From contig NZ_LOKW01000009.1 in NCBI RefSeq assembly GCF_002211305.1, positions 57,898 through 121,897 on the forward strand: DNA of 64,000 bases, read 5' to 3'. The translations under genes were made by a program, and so were the position numbers. This document shows positions 1 through 8,203 of the stretch, in pieces (position 1 is the stretch's first letter; every line of letters begins with the position of its first letter). The notes under the pieces are model-generated. The model ran no database searches. It was not told the origin of the DNA and worked only from the letters and a program-made list of their open reading frames with translations. This stretch comes from Rhizobium sp. R634 (GTDB taxonomy: Bacteria; Pseudomonadota; Alphaproteobacteria; Rhizobiales; Rhizobiaceae).

Positions 1-152
1 CCCTGAAGCGGACCGACGACGACCGCACCGCGCTGGGCTTCGAGCTGCGATGGCTCGCGAAAGATCCCGACGCATCCGCCCGCGCAATCCTGACCGCCGT
101 CTCCGAAGCGCACGAGGTGGCGGAATTTTCGATGCAATCGACGACGACCTAA
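1..152 (+). CDS. C-terminal fragment of a protein, possibly MgtC/SapB family
   Basis: The reading frame enters from the left edge and runs 49 codons to a TAA at 150-152, so only the C-terminus is present. The visible segment has the feel of the small ACT-like regulatory tail found in MgtC-family membrane proteins (alternating ELRW strand, a helix with ARAILTAVSE, then VAEFSM). No transmembrane part is inside the window, so the family call is a guess from the tail alone. It is convergent with the stress mini-operon that follows. Confidence 0.45.
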   Translation, partial: LKRTDDDRTALGFELRWLAKDPDASARAILTAVSEAHEVAEFSMQSTTT

Positions 153-176
153 GCCGGAACAGTCATCGCGCTCCGT

Positions 177-362
177 CTATTTCGAAGCGTGCTCCGGCTT
201 ACCCTTCCGCTTGGTCGAGGCAAATTCCTCGAGCTGCTTTTCGCTCATGGATTCGACCATCTGCTTCGAAGCGCCTTTCAGCTCCTTCTTCGGCGTCTCG
301 CCGCGTTTGGCCGAGAGCGCAGCACCCGCGGCCTTTTGCTGGGCTTTTGACTTGGCTGGCAT
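177..362 (-). CDS. DUF3008 family small basic protein
   Basis: A 61-residue Lys/Ala-rich hydrophilic protein that begins MPAKSKAQQKAAGAALSAKR, the hallmark start of the DUF3008 family. Members are short, probably unstructured and often seen in general stress regulons of alphaproteobacteria; the molecular function is unknown. The ATG at 362 follows an AAGGAG ribosome binding site and lies 21 bp after the stop of the DUF2945 gene, so it is the last gene of a three-gene operon. Family call is from sequence; the stress role is inferred from the neighbours and the upstream promoter. Confidence 0.8.
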   Translation of the reverse strand: MPAKSKAQQKAAGAALSAKRGETPKKELKGASKQMVESMSEKQLEEFASTKRKGKPEHASK

Positions 363-383
363 ATCGATCTCCTTCTGCCTCCG

Positions 384-593
384 TCAAAGCTTCCTGAGTT
401 CCTCGGGCTTGTGCCCGGCCCGTTTTCCCGATTTGTCGCTTTCGACGATATATTGGGGGTCCGCCGCCGACGCCTTGACCTTATGTCCCTTGATCCTGGT
501 CGGGCTGGTCTGCTTCCTGACCACCCTGCCCTTGGTCTTTCCCTGGCTGGTATCCCAGCTCACCTCGTCGCCCGCCTTCAATTGCTTTGCCAT
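384..593 (-). CDS. DUF2945 family small protein (Tudor-like)
   Basis: A 69-residue protein starting MAKQLKAGDEVSWDTSQGKT and ending in a charged KPEELRKL tail, typical of DUF2945, also called the hypervirulence-associated Tudor domain. It is predicted to be a small SH3-like beta barrel; function is unproven. The internal ATG at 593 is preferred over longer in-frame starts because AAGGAG sits 6 bases upstream and the family begins here. It is the middle gene of the DUF2171-DUF2945-DUF3008 operon. Confidence 0.82.
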   Translation of the reverse strand: MAKQLKAGDEVSWDTSQGKTKGRVVRKQTSPTRIKGHKVKASAADPQYIVESDKSGKRAGHKPEELRKL

Positions 594-612
594 GGAGGCT
601 CCTTGCAGTGAA

Positions 613-634
613 GGCTGCGGCCGAAGCCGCAGCC
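613..634 (-). other. perfect 9-bp stem hairpin between DUF2171 and DUF2945 genes
   Basis: GGCTGCGGC and its complement are separated by a four-base loop (UUCG on the minus strand). There is no T-run, so it is more likely an intercistronic attenuation or mRNA-stability hairpin than a full terminator. It sits in the 50-bp gap between the first two genes of the operon. Confidence 0.5.
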
Positions 635-643
635 GATCGCGCG

Positions 644-877
644 TCAGTTGATGGTCGCCCACTGGCTGCGAACATCACGCGCGTTCTTCGACAGGTGAAC
701 GTGAGCGTCGACATGATCGACCCAGTCGAGCGGAATCAGGTGATGCTTGCCGTCTTCGGAATCGGTCTTGGTGAGCTTGATCCGGGTGGGGCCGTCGAGA
801 TGGTCGACCGTCCCCATATGGGTGCCGTCGGCTGCCCTGACTTCCATATGCTCACGAATCTGATCTGCGGAAATCAT
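644..877 (-). CDS. DUF2171 family protein
   Basis: A 77-residue protein starting MISADQIREHMEVRAADG, with the DUF2171 pattern: an N-terminal MEV strand, DGTHMGTVDHLDG, then HLIPLDWVDHVDAHVHLSK. It resembles a PRC-barrel-like small beta domain. The start at 877 follows AAAGGAGGAAACG, an excellent ribosome binding site, so the longer in-frame extension upstream is rejected. It is the first gene of the stress mini-operon and lies about 30 bp downstream of a predicted EcfG-type promoter. Function unknown. Confidence 0.82.
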   Translation of the reverse strand: MISADQIREHMEVRAADGTHMGTVDHLDGPTRIKLTKTDSEDGKHHLIPLDWVDHVDAHVHLSKNARDVRSQWATIN

Positions 878-915
878 CGTTTCCTCCTTTACGTCACTGG
901 CAGTTACCAGGTCGC

Positions 916-940
916 AACGACGGGGAACGGAGATGGTTCC
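916..940 (-). promoter_or_regulatory. EcfG/RpoE4 (ECF15) general stress promoter
   Basis: On the minus strand GGAAC is followed by 16 bases and CGTT, matching the alphaproteobacterial general stress sigma consensus GGAAC-N16/17-CGTT. It is placed to start a transcript about 30 bases before the DUF2171 gene. The three genes downstream belong to families commonly found in EcfG regulons, which supports the call. Confidence 0.7.
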
Positions 941-1121
941 AGGGCCTTTTGTCACGCCCGCGATGACGCTGGCCGCCCACGCACGATCATTCAATCTCGT
1001 TGATGTTATCCATAAGCTCTATTCGTTTGAATGATGAGTTGCGGAGGCCCATATTAGGATCATGGACATGGGCGAAACTCCCAAAGACCCCATGCCCAGA
1101 CCTTAAAGAAAGGAACCGGAA

Positions 1122-1322
1122 ATGACCACGCTCACCTATCGGGGCAGCGGCAAGCACCTCACCTCAGGCAGAGGCCACTTCGACCTGGTCGATTATGCCC
1201 ACAGGCTCGTCCTCGCCTGGACGCGCTGGCGGACTGCCCGCGAAATCGAAGCCATGCCTTTCGACATCCGCAAGGACATCGGCTGGCCGAGCACGGACGA
1301 CAGCAAACACCGGACCATATAA
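1122..1322 (+). CDS. DUF1127-like small protein
   Basis: A 66-residue protein with a C-terminal segment WTRWRTAREIEAMPFDIRKD followed by IGWP. This resembles DUF1127 (YjiS-like), in which an Arg-rich helix is followed by a conserved Leu..DIG motif. Such proteins are very small, abundant in rhizobia and some regulate phosphate or RNA metabolism. The ATG has AAAGGAACCGGAA upstream. Its last codons and its terminator are duplicated 3.1 kb downstream (4392-4471), on the far side of the helicase gene, which suggests its 3' end served as an insertion site. Confidence 0.6.
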   Translation: MTTLTYRGSGKHLTSGRGHFDLVDYAHRLVLAWTRWRTAREIEAMPFDIRKDIGWPSTDDSKHRTI

Positions 1323-1387
1323 TGAATGCGACATTCCTCCCGAGATGAGGGCGGCGTCTGCTTCGTGCAACGCCGCCTTTTTCGTCT
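1308..1387 (+). repeat. 80-bp direct repeat, left copy, flanking the helicase gene
   Basis: This block starts in the last codons of the DUF1127-like gene and ends after its terminator T-run. The right copy at 4392-4471 differs at only three positions by eye. The two are 3084 bp apart and bracket just the helicase gene. Confidence 0.85.
1350..1382 (+). terminator. Rho-independent terminator of the DUF1127-like gene
   Basis: Stem GGCGGCGT / ACGCCGCC with a 12-base loop followed by TTTTT. It lies 28 bp after the stop codon at 1322. Confidence 0.8.
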
Positions 1388-1446
1388 CAAACGTAGGATT
1401 TGTTCCGTCGGATCGGCTCACCTATCCCTTCAGCAGTGACCTCTGA

Positions 1447-4239
1447 TCACTCCCACCGGCTGACTCTGTCTGTTTTCCTGGTAAATGCCGAAGCAAATGA
1501 TTTTGCGCGGAACTTGAGCAGCGTCAGGCGACCCTCAGCGCTGCGCGTGTAGACAAGCTCTGAATCACCGACATAGCGATTCCACAGCTGAGCAAAATAT
1601 ATGGCATCCTCCTTTTTTCGGCCGATGATCGAAGGGAGCGCGTGATAATCCACCCGCTTCCACCGCCAGAGTTTTGACGACCTGACGAGAATGTAGCGGG
1701 GATTCTGTGGGGGGACGAGGACTTCCCGCAGGGCGTCGAGAAAGCGGGATCGTTCGATTGTCGTGGCACCCTCTAGCCGACAGTAAATGATGCCGTTTTG
1801 GTCGAGCGTCGCCTCGACGCCTACCTTTCCCAGCTCCGTCCTTATGACGCCCATATGATGCAGCGTCTCCAGGACGGTTGTCCCCACCTGCTTCATGCTC
1901 CCTTCCAATGAGCCGTTCCTAAACAGCAACCGGCCAGCTTTGAACGCGCCCGGCAAACAGAAGATGGCCAGCAACGCGAAGGCAACGAATAGGACCGACT
2001 CCAGTTGTTGCAGCGATCGAATATCGGTCACCTCAAAGCCCTGCAGGACTCCATCCAAGATCAGGCCGGCGAGCGCGGCACTCTGCGCAAAGAGAAATTT
2101 TGTCGTGTTCCAGTTAACCAGTCCCTTGGGAGTATAGTTGCTCTCCAATGTTTCCTGCATCCTGGCAACAGCGCGTTTGCTGTGCAGCGCGCTATGCCAG
2201 CTGGCTTTTAGCGCCTTACGGTCGGTGGCCCGCCGTTCCATCATCTTGTTGATGTCATCGACACCGCGCGCGTCCCACCGCGCTGTGCCTAGCATCAATC
2301 GTTGAAAACCGCTTTCGATCAGCGGAAGCTCACCGAAGGACAATCCCTCAAAGGCATAAAACCGGCGTTTCAGCGCATCGACGTCGCTACCCAGGTCTAT
2401 TGTCATGGTGTCAAACGGATCGGGCGCTTTTCTGTCGGTCGATTTCCTCCCGAAGTGCAGCGGGATTCTCTGCTCGAGCTTTTCAGGGTCGATGACTGCC
2501 AGATGCCAGACGTTGGCAGCCTTCTGAGGTGCTTGAGGGTCGATGCGAATGGCGCGGCCCCGCATCTGATTGGAAAGCACATATGATCCTACCGTACTTG
2601 CCAGGATCAGGGTGTTTACGGAGGGTGCGTCCCATCCTTCGCCCAGCAAAGCCTGGGTGCCGACCAGGACCGTGATCCCGCCCCGGCCGAACAGTTCGGT
2701 GATCATATGGACGATATTGCGGCCCCGCTCGCCCGCGAGTTCCACGCTGACGAAGCCCGCATCGAACGCTGCCTGCTGATAGCGGATATGCTCCGCACCT
2801 ATGCCAAGATCGTCTGCGATCTCATCGAGAATTCCTTTCGATCCCGCCGGAATGAGAACCATGCTCCCGGTCAGAATTCCAAGCTTGAGATCAACTCCGG
2901 ACCGCCGCAAGGTCTCAAAGATAGGCACCACGCCCATTCTCTCGATAGGCGGAACGTCTGCGGGCCCGGTGGGCAACATATCCTTCCTTATATAGTCGGA
3001 AAGGATAACCATACGGAGTTCGTCACGCATCGACGCGCTTTCGAGCCGGGTGATATCGACGATCGCGTTGAGCTTGCTCACGCTCGATACCAACAGCTTC
3101 TGAACCGATCGTGGATCGGTCAGTCGCACTTTGCCGTGCTCCACGGCCTTGATTTCCCTCAGCCTGTCTTGTTGGTAGCGGATTGTCCGCTCCGCGTCTT
3201 GGAAATCATCGCGGTGGGTGTAGATGACGCCGTTCAGCAATACCTCTATCCATTCAAGCGTCAGATCCGGTATTTCCCGCGCCTTGACGCCGAGAATGTC
3301 GAGAGTCGATTGCGGCAGGTCGACATATTGCGCGTTCAGGAAGATCAACATGCTGGAGAAAAAGCGGGCATCATCCAGTATATGCTCCACATTTCCGATC
3401 GGCTGCATAATCCACGGGTGATGCAGAATTGTCAGCTTGAATTCTGCGCTCTCGAGCAGCGTTTCGATGAAGTCAGCGACCTGCGCGCGAAACTCCGCAA
3501 GTTTCTGTGCTTCCAGCGTGCTCGGCAGGCTGAAATGGACATAGTCCTGATGGGGACAAAGGTCGCCTTGCAGCACGAGCTCAGGCACGGAAATTTCACC
3601 GTCTATCGGCCCGCAAAGCGCCTGATAGCGGTCCCATTCCTGCGGATCGACATCGTATGGAGGCGTAGCTGTCAGCGCGACGACGGTCGGTTTGCCCAAT
3701 GCTTCCTTGAGCATCGTCAGGGCCTTCCACCACTCGTTTCTAAGATGGTGCGCTTCATCGAGCACAAGCGTGCGAACGTTCCCTTCACGCAGCTTCGCGA
3801 TGATTTTCTTTCTCGCCTTATCCGTCTCCTGTTTGCCTGCTTCGACGGATTGTGCCCGGTCGTTGTCCTCCTCTTCGCTGTCGGCGATTTCTTCTTCAGA
3901 TGCACGGCCCGAAAACGCCGCATGCAGAGCGTGATAGGTAATGATCGTGACGGTGCCAGGCGCCCTTACATCATGGGAAATCCAATCCGGTTCAGCAACG
4001 TCCGCGGGTAGGAACATCGCACGCAGCCGCTGCGCCCATTGATCCCGGATGGTCTTGCTCGGGGCCAGGATCAAAGTCGCTTCGCCAAGCCTGCGCATCA
4101 CCTCAAGGCCTAAAATCGTTTTGCCTGAGCCGGGTGCTGCGACGATATGCAAACCATCATCGCCTATGAGATTTGCCAGATCATCAAGTATCTTCTGCTG
4201 ATATGCTCGCCACGTGCCCTGAAAAGCGAGATTTCTCAT
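1447..4239 (-). CDS. membrane-spanning superfamily 2 DEAH helicase, possible defence gene
   Basis: A 930-residue protein. Helicase motifs in order: Walker A AAPGSGKT (residues 34-41), DEAH box in LVLDEAHH (158-165), motif III ALTATPP (188-194), a motif V-like VGTQALLGEGWDAP (526-539) and motif VI NQMRGRAIRID (557-567). This places it with SSL2/HsdR-like SF2 ATPases. After the helicase core there are two hydrophobic segments, about 715-733 and 748-770, likely a transmembrane hairpin, then an unrecognised C-terminal domain of about 160 residues. A charged, acidic insert lies at about 113-150. Codon use and base composition look less GC-rich than the flanking genes. The gene stands alone, convergent with its left neighbour and inside direct repeats, consistent with transfer. 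A role in phage defence or DNA uptake is conjecture; only the ATPase/helicase call is firm. Confidence 0.8.
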   Translation of the reverse strand: MRNLAFQGTWRAYQQKILDDLANLIGDDGLHIVAAPGSGKTILGLEVMRRLGEATLILAPSKTIRDQWAQRLRAMFLPADVAEPDWISHDVRAPGTVTIITYHALHAAFSGRASEEEIADSEEEDNDRAQSVEAGKQETDKARKKIIAKLREGNVRTLVLDEAHHLRNEWWKALTMLKEALGKPTVVALTATPPYDVDPQEWDRYQALCGPIDGEISVPELVLQGDLCPHQDYVHFSLPSTLEAQKLAEFRAQVADFIETLLESAEFKLTILHHPWIMQPIGNVEHILDDARFFSSMLIFLNAQYVDLPQSTLDILGVKAREIPDLTLEWIEVLLNGVIYTHRDDFQDAERTIRYQQDRLREIKAVEHGKVRLTDPRSVQKLLVSSVSKLNAIVDITRLESASMRDELRMVILSDYIRKDMLPTGPADVPPIERMGVVPIFETLRRSGVDLKLGILTGSMVLIPAGSKGILDEIADDLGIGAEHIRYQQAAFDAGFVSVELAGERGRNIVHMITELFGRGGITVLVGTQALLGEGWDAPSVNTLILASTVGSYVLSNQMRGRAIRIDPQAPQKAANVWHLAVIDPEKLEQRIPLHFGRKSTDRKAPDPFDTMTIDLGSDVDALKRRFYAFEGLSFGELPLIESGFQRLMLGTARWDARGVDDINKMMERRATDRKALKASWHSALHSKRAVARMQETLESNYTPKGLVNWNTTKFLFAQSAALAGLILDGVLQGFEVTDIRSLQQLESVLFVAFALLAIFCLPGAFKAGRLLFRNGSLEGSMKQVGTTVLETLHHMGVIRTELGKVGVEATLDQNGIIYCRLEGATTIERSRFLDALREVLVPPQNPRYILVRSSKLWRWKRVDYHALPSIIGRKKEDAIYFAQLWNRYVGDSELVYTRSAEGRLTLLKFRAKSFASAFTRKTDRVSRWE

Positions 4240-4391
4240 TCAATGCTGCCTTTGGGATAAAAGGCGACGAGTCGTCGCGAAAGTTACGATTGAAATTATT
4301 GAGGAGCACTGCACCATCTTAGCTTGAGTCATGCAACGCCGGTTATGCCTCGCGCACGTCTTTTGACGAAATTGCAGCGGCATCGCACGGG

Positions 4392-4471
4392 CACCGGACC
4401 ATGTAATGAATGCGACATTCCTGCCGAGATGAGGGCGGCGTCTGCTTCGCGCAACGCCGCCTTTTTCGTCT
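4392..4471 (+). repeat. 80-bp direct repeat, right copy
   Basis: Near-identical to 1308-1387. It again starts CACCGGACCAT and would encode the last residues and stop of the DUF1127-like protein (HRT-M-stop) although no such gene precedes it here. This is the pattern left when an element duplicates the 3' end of its target gene. Confidence 0.85.
4434..4466 (+). terminator. duplicate Rho-independent terminator in right repeat
   Basis: Same GGCGGCGT / ACGCCGCC stem and T-run as at 1350-1382. No plus-strand gene lies immediately upstream, so it is an orphan copy created by the duplication. Confidence 0.7.
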
Positions 4472-4688
4472 TCGGACGATCGAATTCCGAGCCGCTTCGA
4501 TCCCCAAATTTCCGCCTTCGACGGGCCTTTCCCACATTCGACTCCCGGGTTGACGACGATCCGACCAGTCAAATCGCGGTCAATGTCGCATATTTGCTCT
4601 TCACGGCCGCATTTATCCATGCCAGTGTCGCTTTCAGGACATCGGCGCGACGCATTCCGCGCAACGAATATGTCATCGTCCCTCGAGC

Positions 4689-5720
4689 ATGGATTTCGCT
4701 ATGAACAGGATGCAGATCAAGAAGCGTTCGCTGGTCTTCTTTATGGTACCGCAATTCACCATGCTGCCCTTCTCGGCGGCCGTGGACACCTTGCGCATCG
4801 CCAATCGCATGCTCGGCTACCAGGCCTATACCTGGCGGCTCGCCTCCGTCGATGGAGACAAGGTCTATTCTTCCTGCGGCATCGGCATCGAGGCGAATTC
4901 CTCGCTTGCCGAGGAGCGCCGTCATCTCGGCGGCGAAAACCGGCCCGGCATGGTGCTCGTCTGTTCCGGCATCGACATCGAAGAGTTCAACAACAAGTCG
5001 GTTAATGCCTGGCTGCGCGAATGCTACAATCGCGGCGTCGCGGTCGGCAGCCTCTGTACGGGCGCGCATGTGCTTGCCCAGGCTGGTCTCCTGAACGGCA
5101 AGCGCTGCGCCATCCACTGGGAGAACCTGCCGGGCTTTTCCGAAGCCTTTCCGCAAGCGGAGGTCTATGCCGATCTCTACGAGGTCGACGGCAATCTCTA
5201 TACCTGCGCCGGCGGCACCGCCTCGCTCGACATGATGCTGAACCTCATCGGCGAGGATTTCGGCGAAAGCCTGGTTAACCGCATCTGCGAGCAGCACCTG
5301 ACCGACCGCGTGCGCAACCCGCATGACCGTCAGCGCCTGCCGCTGCGCGCCCGCCTCGGCGTCCAGAACGCCAAGGTCCTGTCGATCATCGAGCTGATGG
5401 AAGGCAACCTCGCCGAGCCGCTGTCGCTGATCGAGATCGCCGACGGCGCCGGCCTCTCGCGCCGCCAGATCGAGCGGCTGTTCCGCCAGGAGATGGGCCG
5501 TTCGCCTGCCCGCTACTATCTGGAAATCCGCCTTGACCGCGCCCGCCACCTGCTGGTGCAGTCCTCCATGCCCGTCGTCGAAGTCGCCGTCGCCTGCGGC
5601 TTCGTCTCGGCCTCGCATTTCTCCAAGTGTTATCGCGAACTCTACCACCGCTCTCCGCAGCAGGAGCGCGCCGAGCGCAAGATGACCATGGCGACGGCAA
5701 GACAGGCGGTTGCGGCTTGA
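4689..5720 (+). CDS. GlxA-family AraC-type transcriptional regulator
   Basis: About 343 residues in two parts. Residues about 15-190 form a DJ-1/PfpI-like (class I amidotransferase-like) domain, seen in SLVFFMVPQFTMLPFSAA and the nucleophile-elbow region VGSLCTGAHVLAQAGLL. The C-terminus holds a double helix-turn-helix AraC domain (LSLIEIADGAGLSRRQIERL and VAVACGFVSASHFSKCYREL). The GlxA subfamily includes regulators of choline, carnitine and arginine-derived compound catabolism; no such genes sit beside it, so the effector is unknown. No clear ribosome binding site precedes the ATG at 4689, and the in-frame ATG at 4701 is equally possible. Confidence 0.85.
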   Translation: MDFAMNRMQIKKRSLVFFMVPQFTMLPFSAAVDTLRIANRMLGYQAYTWRLASVDGDKVYSSCGIGIEANSSLAEERRHLGGENRPGMVLVCSGIDIEEFNNKSVNAWLRECYNRGVAVGSLCTGAHVLAQAGLLNGKRCAIHWENLPGFSEAFPQAEVYADLYEVDGNLYTCAGGTASLDMMLNLIGEDFGESLVNRICEQHLTDRVRNPHDRQRLPLRARLGVQNAKVLSIIELMEGNLAEPLSLIEIADGAGLSRRQIERLFRQEMGRSPARYYLEIRLDRARHLLVQSSMPVVEVAVACGFVSASHFSKCYRELYHRSPQQERAERKMTMATARQAVAA

Positions 5721-5753
5721 GGCGACCGCAACACAAGAAGCTGACCCATTCCT

Positions 5754-5835
5754 TCGTCATGCTCGGCCTTGTGCCGAGCATCTAACCACGGGTTGATAGG
5801 GCAGCAGATCCTCGGCACAAGGCCGAGGATGACGA
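5754..5835. repeat. inverted-repeat element between glxA-like and GGDEF genes
   Basis: TCGTCATGCTCGGCCTTGTG on the left reappears inverted on the right, with a 25-bp centre and nested small hairpins. It lies between two convergent genes and could act as a bidirectional transcription stop. It is a different family from the RIME-type elements elsewhere in the window. Confidence 0.75.
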
Positions 5836-5854
5836 CCAGTGGCGACAGGCCGCC

Positions 5855-7186
5855 CTACTGCGCCGCCTCCTCCGTCATCTTCGCGTCGGAATAGACCTGA
5901 TTGCGGCCGCGGTGCTTGGCCATGTAGAGGAACTGGTCGGCGGCGTTCAGGTAGTTTTCGAAGGTTTCGTAGCTGCCGATTTCGGCAATGCCGATCGAGA
6001 TGGTGACGCCGAGTTCCTCATCGTCGGCCGTCACCTTCAGCCGCGAAATGTCGGAGCGGATCTCGTCGCAGAGTTTGGTTGCGGCGGCCGAATCCATCTG
6101 CGGGAAGAGGATGGCGAACTCTTCGCCGCCGAGGCGCGAAAGCAGGTTGTCGCTGCCTTCGAAGATCGTGAACAGCCTGTTTGCGACGGCCTTCAGCACC
6201 TTGTCGCCGATCTCGTGGCCATAGGTATCGTTCAGCCGCTTAAAATGGTCGATGTCGAGAATGGCCACCGAGCTCGGCACTTTGAGCCTCAGGCACTCGT
6301 TCACCAGCTTCGGGCCGTTGTCGTAGAAATAGCGGCGGTTAAAGAGGCCGGTCAGGTAGTCGCAGGCCGCCGCCGCCCGCAATTGGCGCATCTGCGCCAG
6401 CGTTTCGGCATTGTTGGCGATGCGGCATTGCAGTTCCTCGGCCACGAAGGGCCGGTAGACGAAATCGCTGGCACCAGCCTTGAGGAAACTCGCCGACAGC
6501 ATGCGGTCGTTGGAGGAGGAAACGCCGATGACGCGCAGCCGGTCCGAACCGAAGCGATGGCGGATCCGCCGCGTCAGTTCGTAGCCGCTCATATCGGGCA
6601 TGTGATGGTCGGTGACGACGAGTTCGATATCGCTGTAGGCTTCCAGCGCGGCCAGCGCCTCGAGCCCGGAATTCGCCTCGACGACGAGATATTGCTGTGC
6701 CTTCAGGAGATCGACGAGCACCTGGCGGGCCGAGACGACGTCGTCGACGACGAGCACTCGCGTCTTGCGGTTGGAGATCGCGCGGCGGACGGTCGCGACC
6801 AGATTGTCGAGCGCGAATTCATTGTCCTTCAGCACGTAGTCGATGACATTGCGCTCCATGATCCTGTTGCGCGTATTGAGATCGAAGGTGGCGGTGAAGA
6901 CGATGGCCGGAATATCGTGCTCGATCGTGCAGTCGAGCGCCTCGCCATAGGGCGAATCCGGCAGGTTGAGGTCGACGACGGCCATGGTGTAGCCGTGGCT
7001 GTCCTCGGCAAGCTCCCTGCGCAGCGCCTTGAGCGACGGGCAGGCTTTGACGGTAAGGCCGAGCTCCGTCTGGAACCGGTGACAGAGCACGGCGGAAAAC
7101 ATCCTGGAATCTTCAACCAGAAGTATTTTTAGGCCGCTGGAGCGCAGCCCGATACCATCCCGCTGAAAATCCCCCTGAAAAGCCAC
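5855..7186 (-). CDS. PleD-like response regulator, REC-REC-GGEEF diguanylate cyclase
   Basis: About 443 residues from a GTG at 7186 that follows GGGGAG. Order: receiver 1 (ILLVEDS, phospho-acceptor in VVDLNLPD), receiver 2 (VLVVDDV, acceptor in VVTDHHMPD) and a C-terminal GGDEF domain with an intact RLGGEEF active site, which makes cyclic di-GMP from two GTP. The usual RxxD product-inhibition site just upstream of GGEEF is not visible. An open frame continues upstream to 7282 but reads as low-complexity sequence, so the GTG is preferred. The next gene encodes a related tandem-receiver protein with no output domain; the two may share an input kinase. Confidence 0.87.
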   Translation of the reverse strand: MAFQGDFQRDGIGLRSSGLKILLVEDSRMFSAVLCHRFQTELGLTVKACPSLKALRRELAEDSHGYTMAVVDLNLPDSPYGEALDCTIEHDIPAIVFTATFDLNTRNRIMERNVIDYVLKDNEFALDNLVATVRRAISNRKTRVLVVDDVVSARQVLVDLLKAQQYLVVEANSGLEALAALEAYSDIELVVTDHHMPDMSGYELTRRIRHRFGSDRLRVIGVSSSNDRMLSASFLKAGASDFVYRPFVAEELQCRIANNAETLAQMRQLRAAAACDYLTGLFNRRYFYDNGPKLVNECLRLKVPSSVAILDIDHFKRLNDTYGHEIGDKVLKAVANRLFTIFEGSDNLLSRLGGEEFAILFPQMDSAAATKLCDEIRSDISRLKVTADDEELGVTISIGIAEIGSYETFENYLNAADQFLYMAKHRGRNQVYSDAKMTEEAAQ

Positions 7187-7372
7187 CGCCGCTACTCCCC
7201 CATGCGCCTGACGGGCTCGACTCGGCCCTCCCCCCGGCGCGGCGAACGATAACCGAGAGGCCCGTCCGCGTGAAGGGGACAAATATTGTGATTACCTGTA
7301 ATTGCAGAAATCCGGCGCCCAGCGGCGAAGCTCGCCCCGGGCCTCCTCGCAACCCGGATTCTGGAGCAGCCG

Positions 7373-8203
7373 TCAGGCAACCGCCCGCTCCTTGCGCATC
7401 GACTGGATCTGCAGCAGCGTATCGAGGTTCTGGTTGACGCGGCAGTAGAACTCCTCGTCGATGAAGGGACGCAGCATGAAGTCATTGCCGCCCGCCTTCA
7501 GGAACCGTGCCGAAAGCAGCCGGTTCGACGAGGAGGAAACGCCGATGATGCGCAGTTCGTGCGAGCCGATATGGGCCCGGATGCGCCGGGTCAGTTCGAA
7601 GCCGTCTATATCGGGCATATTGTAATCGGTGATCATCAGGCCGATGTCGCGGTTGGCCTTCAGGATCTCCAGCGCCTTGGCGCCGTTTTCGGCGGTGCTG
7701 ACGCGGAAATTATAGCGCTTCAGCCGGCTCGACAGCAGGGCGCGCGCCGTCGCACTGTCGTCGACGATCAGCACGTGATGGCGGTGATTGGTCAGGAACC
7801 GGCAGATCGATTCGGCCAGAAGATCGACGGCGAAGACGTTGTCCTTGAGGATATAATCGACAATATCCTTGGCCATCAGCTTATCGCGCATGCCTTCGTG
7901 GAAGGTGCCGGTGAAGACGATGGTGGGAATAGAGAGGTCGACCAGATATTCGAGCGCCTCGCCGTTTTCTGCGCCGGGCAGATTGATGTTCGAAATCGCC
8001 AGCGTGATCGGATCGGAAGACTTGTCGTAGGAAAACTGCAGATCCTCGAAGCTGCGGCAGATCTCGACGTCGATGTCGAACAGCTCCTTGAGGCGTTTGC
8101 TGATCATCGAGGTGAATACGTTGGAATCTTCCGCGACAATAATACGCGCGCCGGCAAACATCTCTCCGGAATATTGCATCCCCGAAATACCTAGAAACGC
8201 CAT
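7373..8203 (-). CDS. tandem receiver protein with a degenerate first receiver
   Basis: 276 residues from the ATG at 8203, which follows AAAGG. Two receiver domains align along their length with those of the neighbouring GGEEF protein (RIIVAEDSNVF, then VLIVDDSATAR), so the pair probably arose by duplication. In receiver 1 the phospho-acceptor Asp is replaced by Asn (LAISNINLPG against VVDLNLPD next door), so it should not be phosphorylated. Receiver 2 keeps its Asp (MITDYNMPD). There is no output domain. It may be a phosphate sink or a protein-interaction adaptor for the cyclase next to it, which is inference. Confidence 0.85.
   Translation of the reverse strand: MAFLGISGMQYSGEMFAGARIIVAEDSNVFTSMISKRLKELFDIDVEICRSFEDLQFSYDKSSDPITLAISNINLPGAENGEALEYLVDLSIPTIVFTGTFHEGMRDKLMAKDIVDYILKDNVFAVDLLAESICRFLTNHRHHVLIVDDSATARALLSSRLKRYNFRVSTAENGAKALEILKANRDIGLMITDYNMPDIDGFELTRRIRAHIGSHELRIIGVSSSSNRLLSARFLKAGGNDFMLRPFIDEEFYCRVNQNLDTLLQIQSMRKERAVA

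Larger units (their letters stand above)
4240..4688. other. intergenic region with right direct-repeat copy; no gene seen
   Basis: Between the helicase start and the AraC-type gene there is no convincing coding frame. The only structures are the right-hand 80-bp direct repeat and its terminator hairpin. The helicase promoter must lie in about 4240-4390 on the minus strand. Confidence 0.6.

Noticed and set aside
1308..4471. insertion sequence or integron around the helicase
   Set aside because: No transposase or integrase and no terminal inverted repeats are present; only direct repeats were found.
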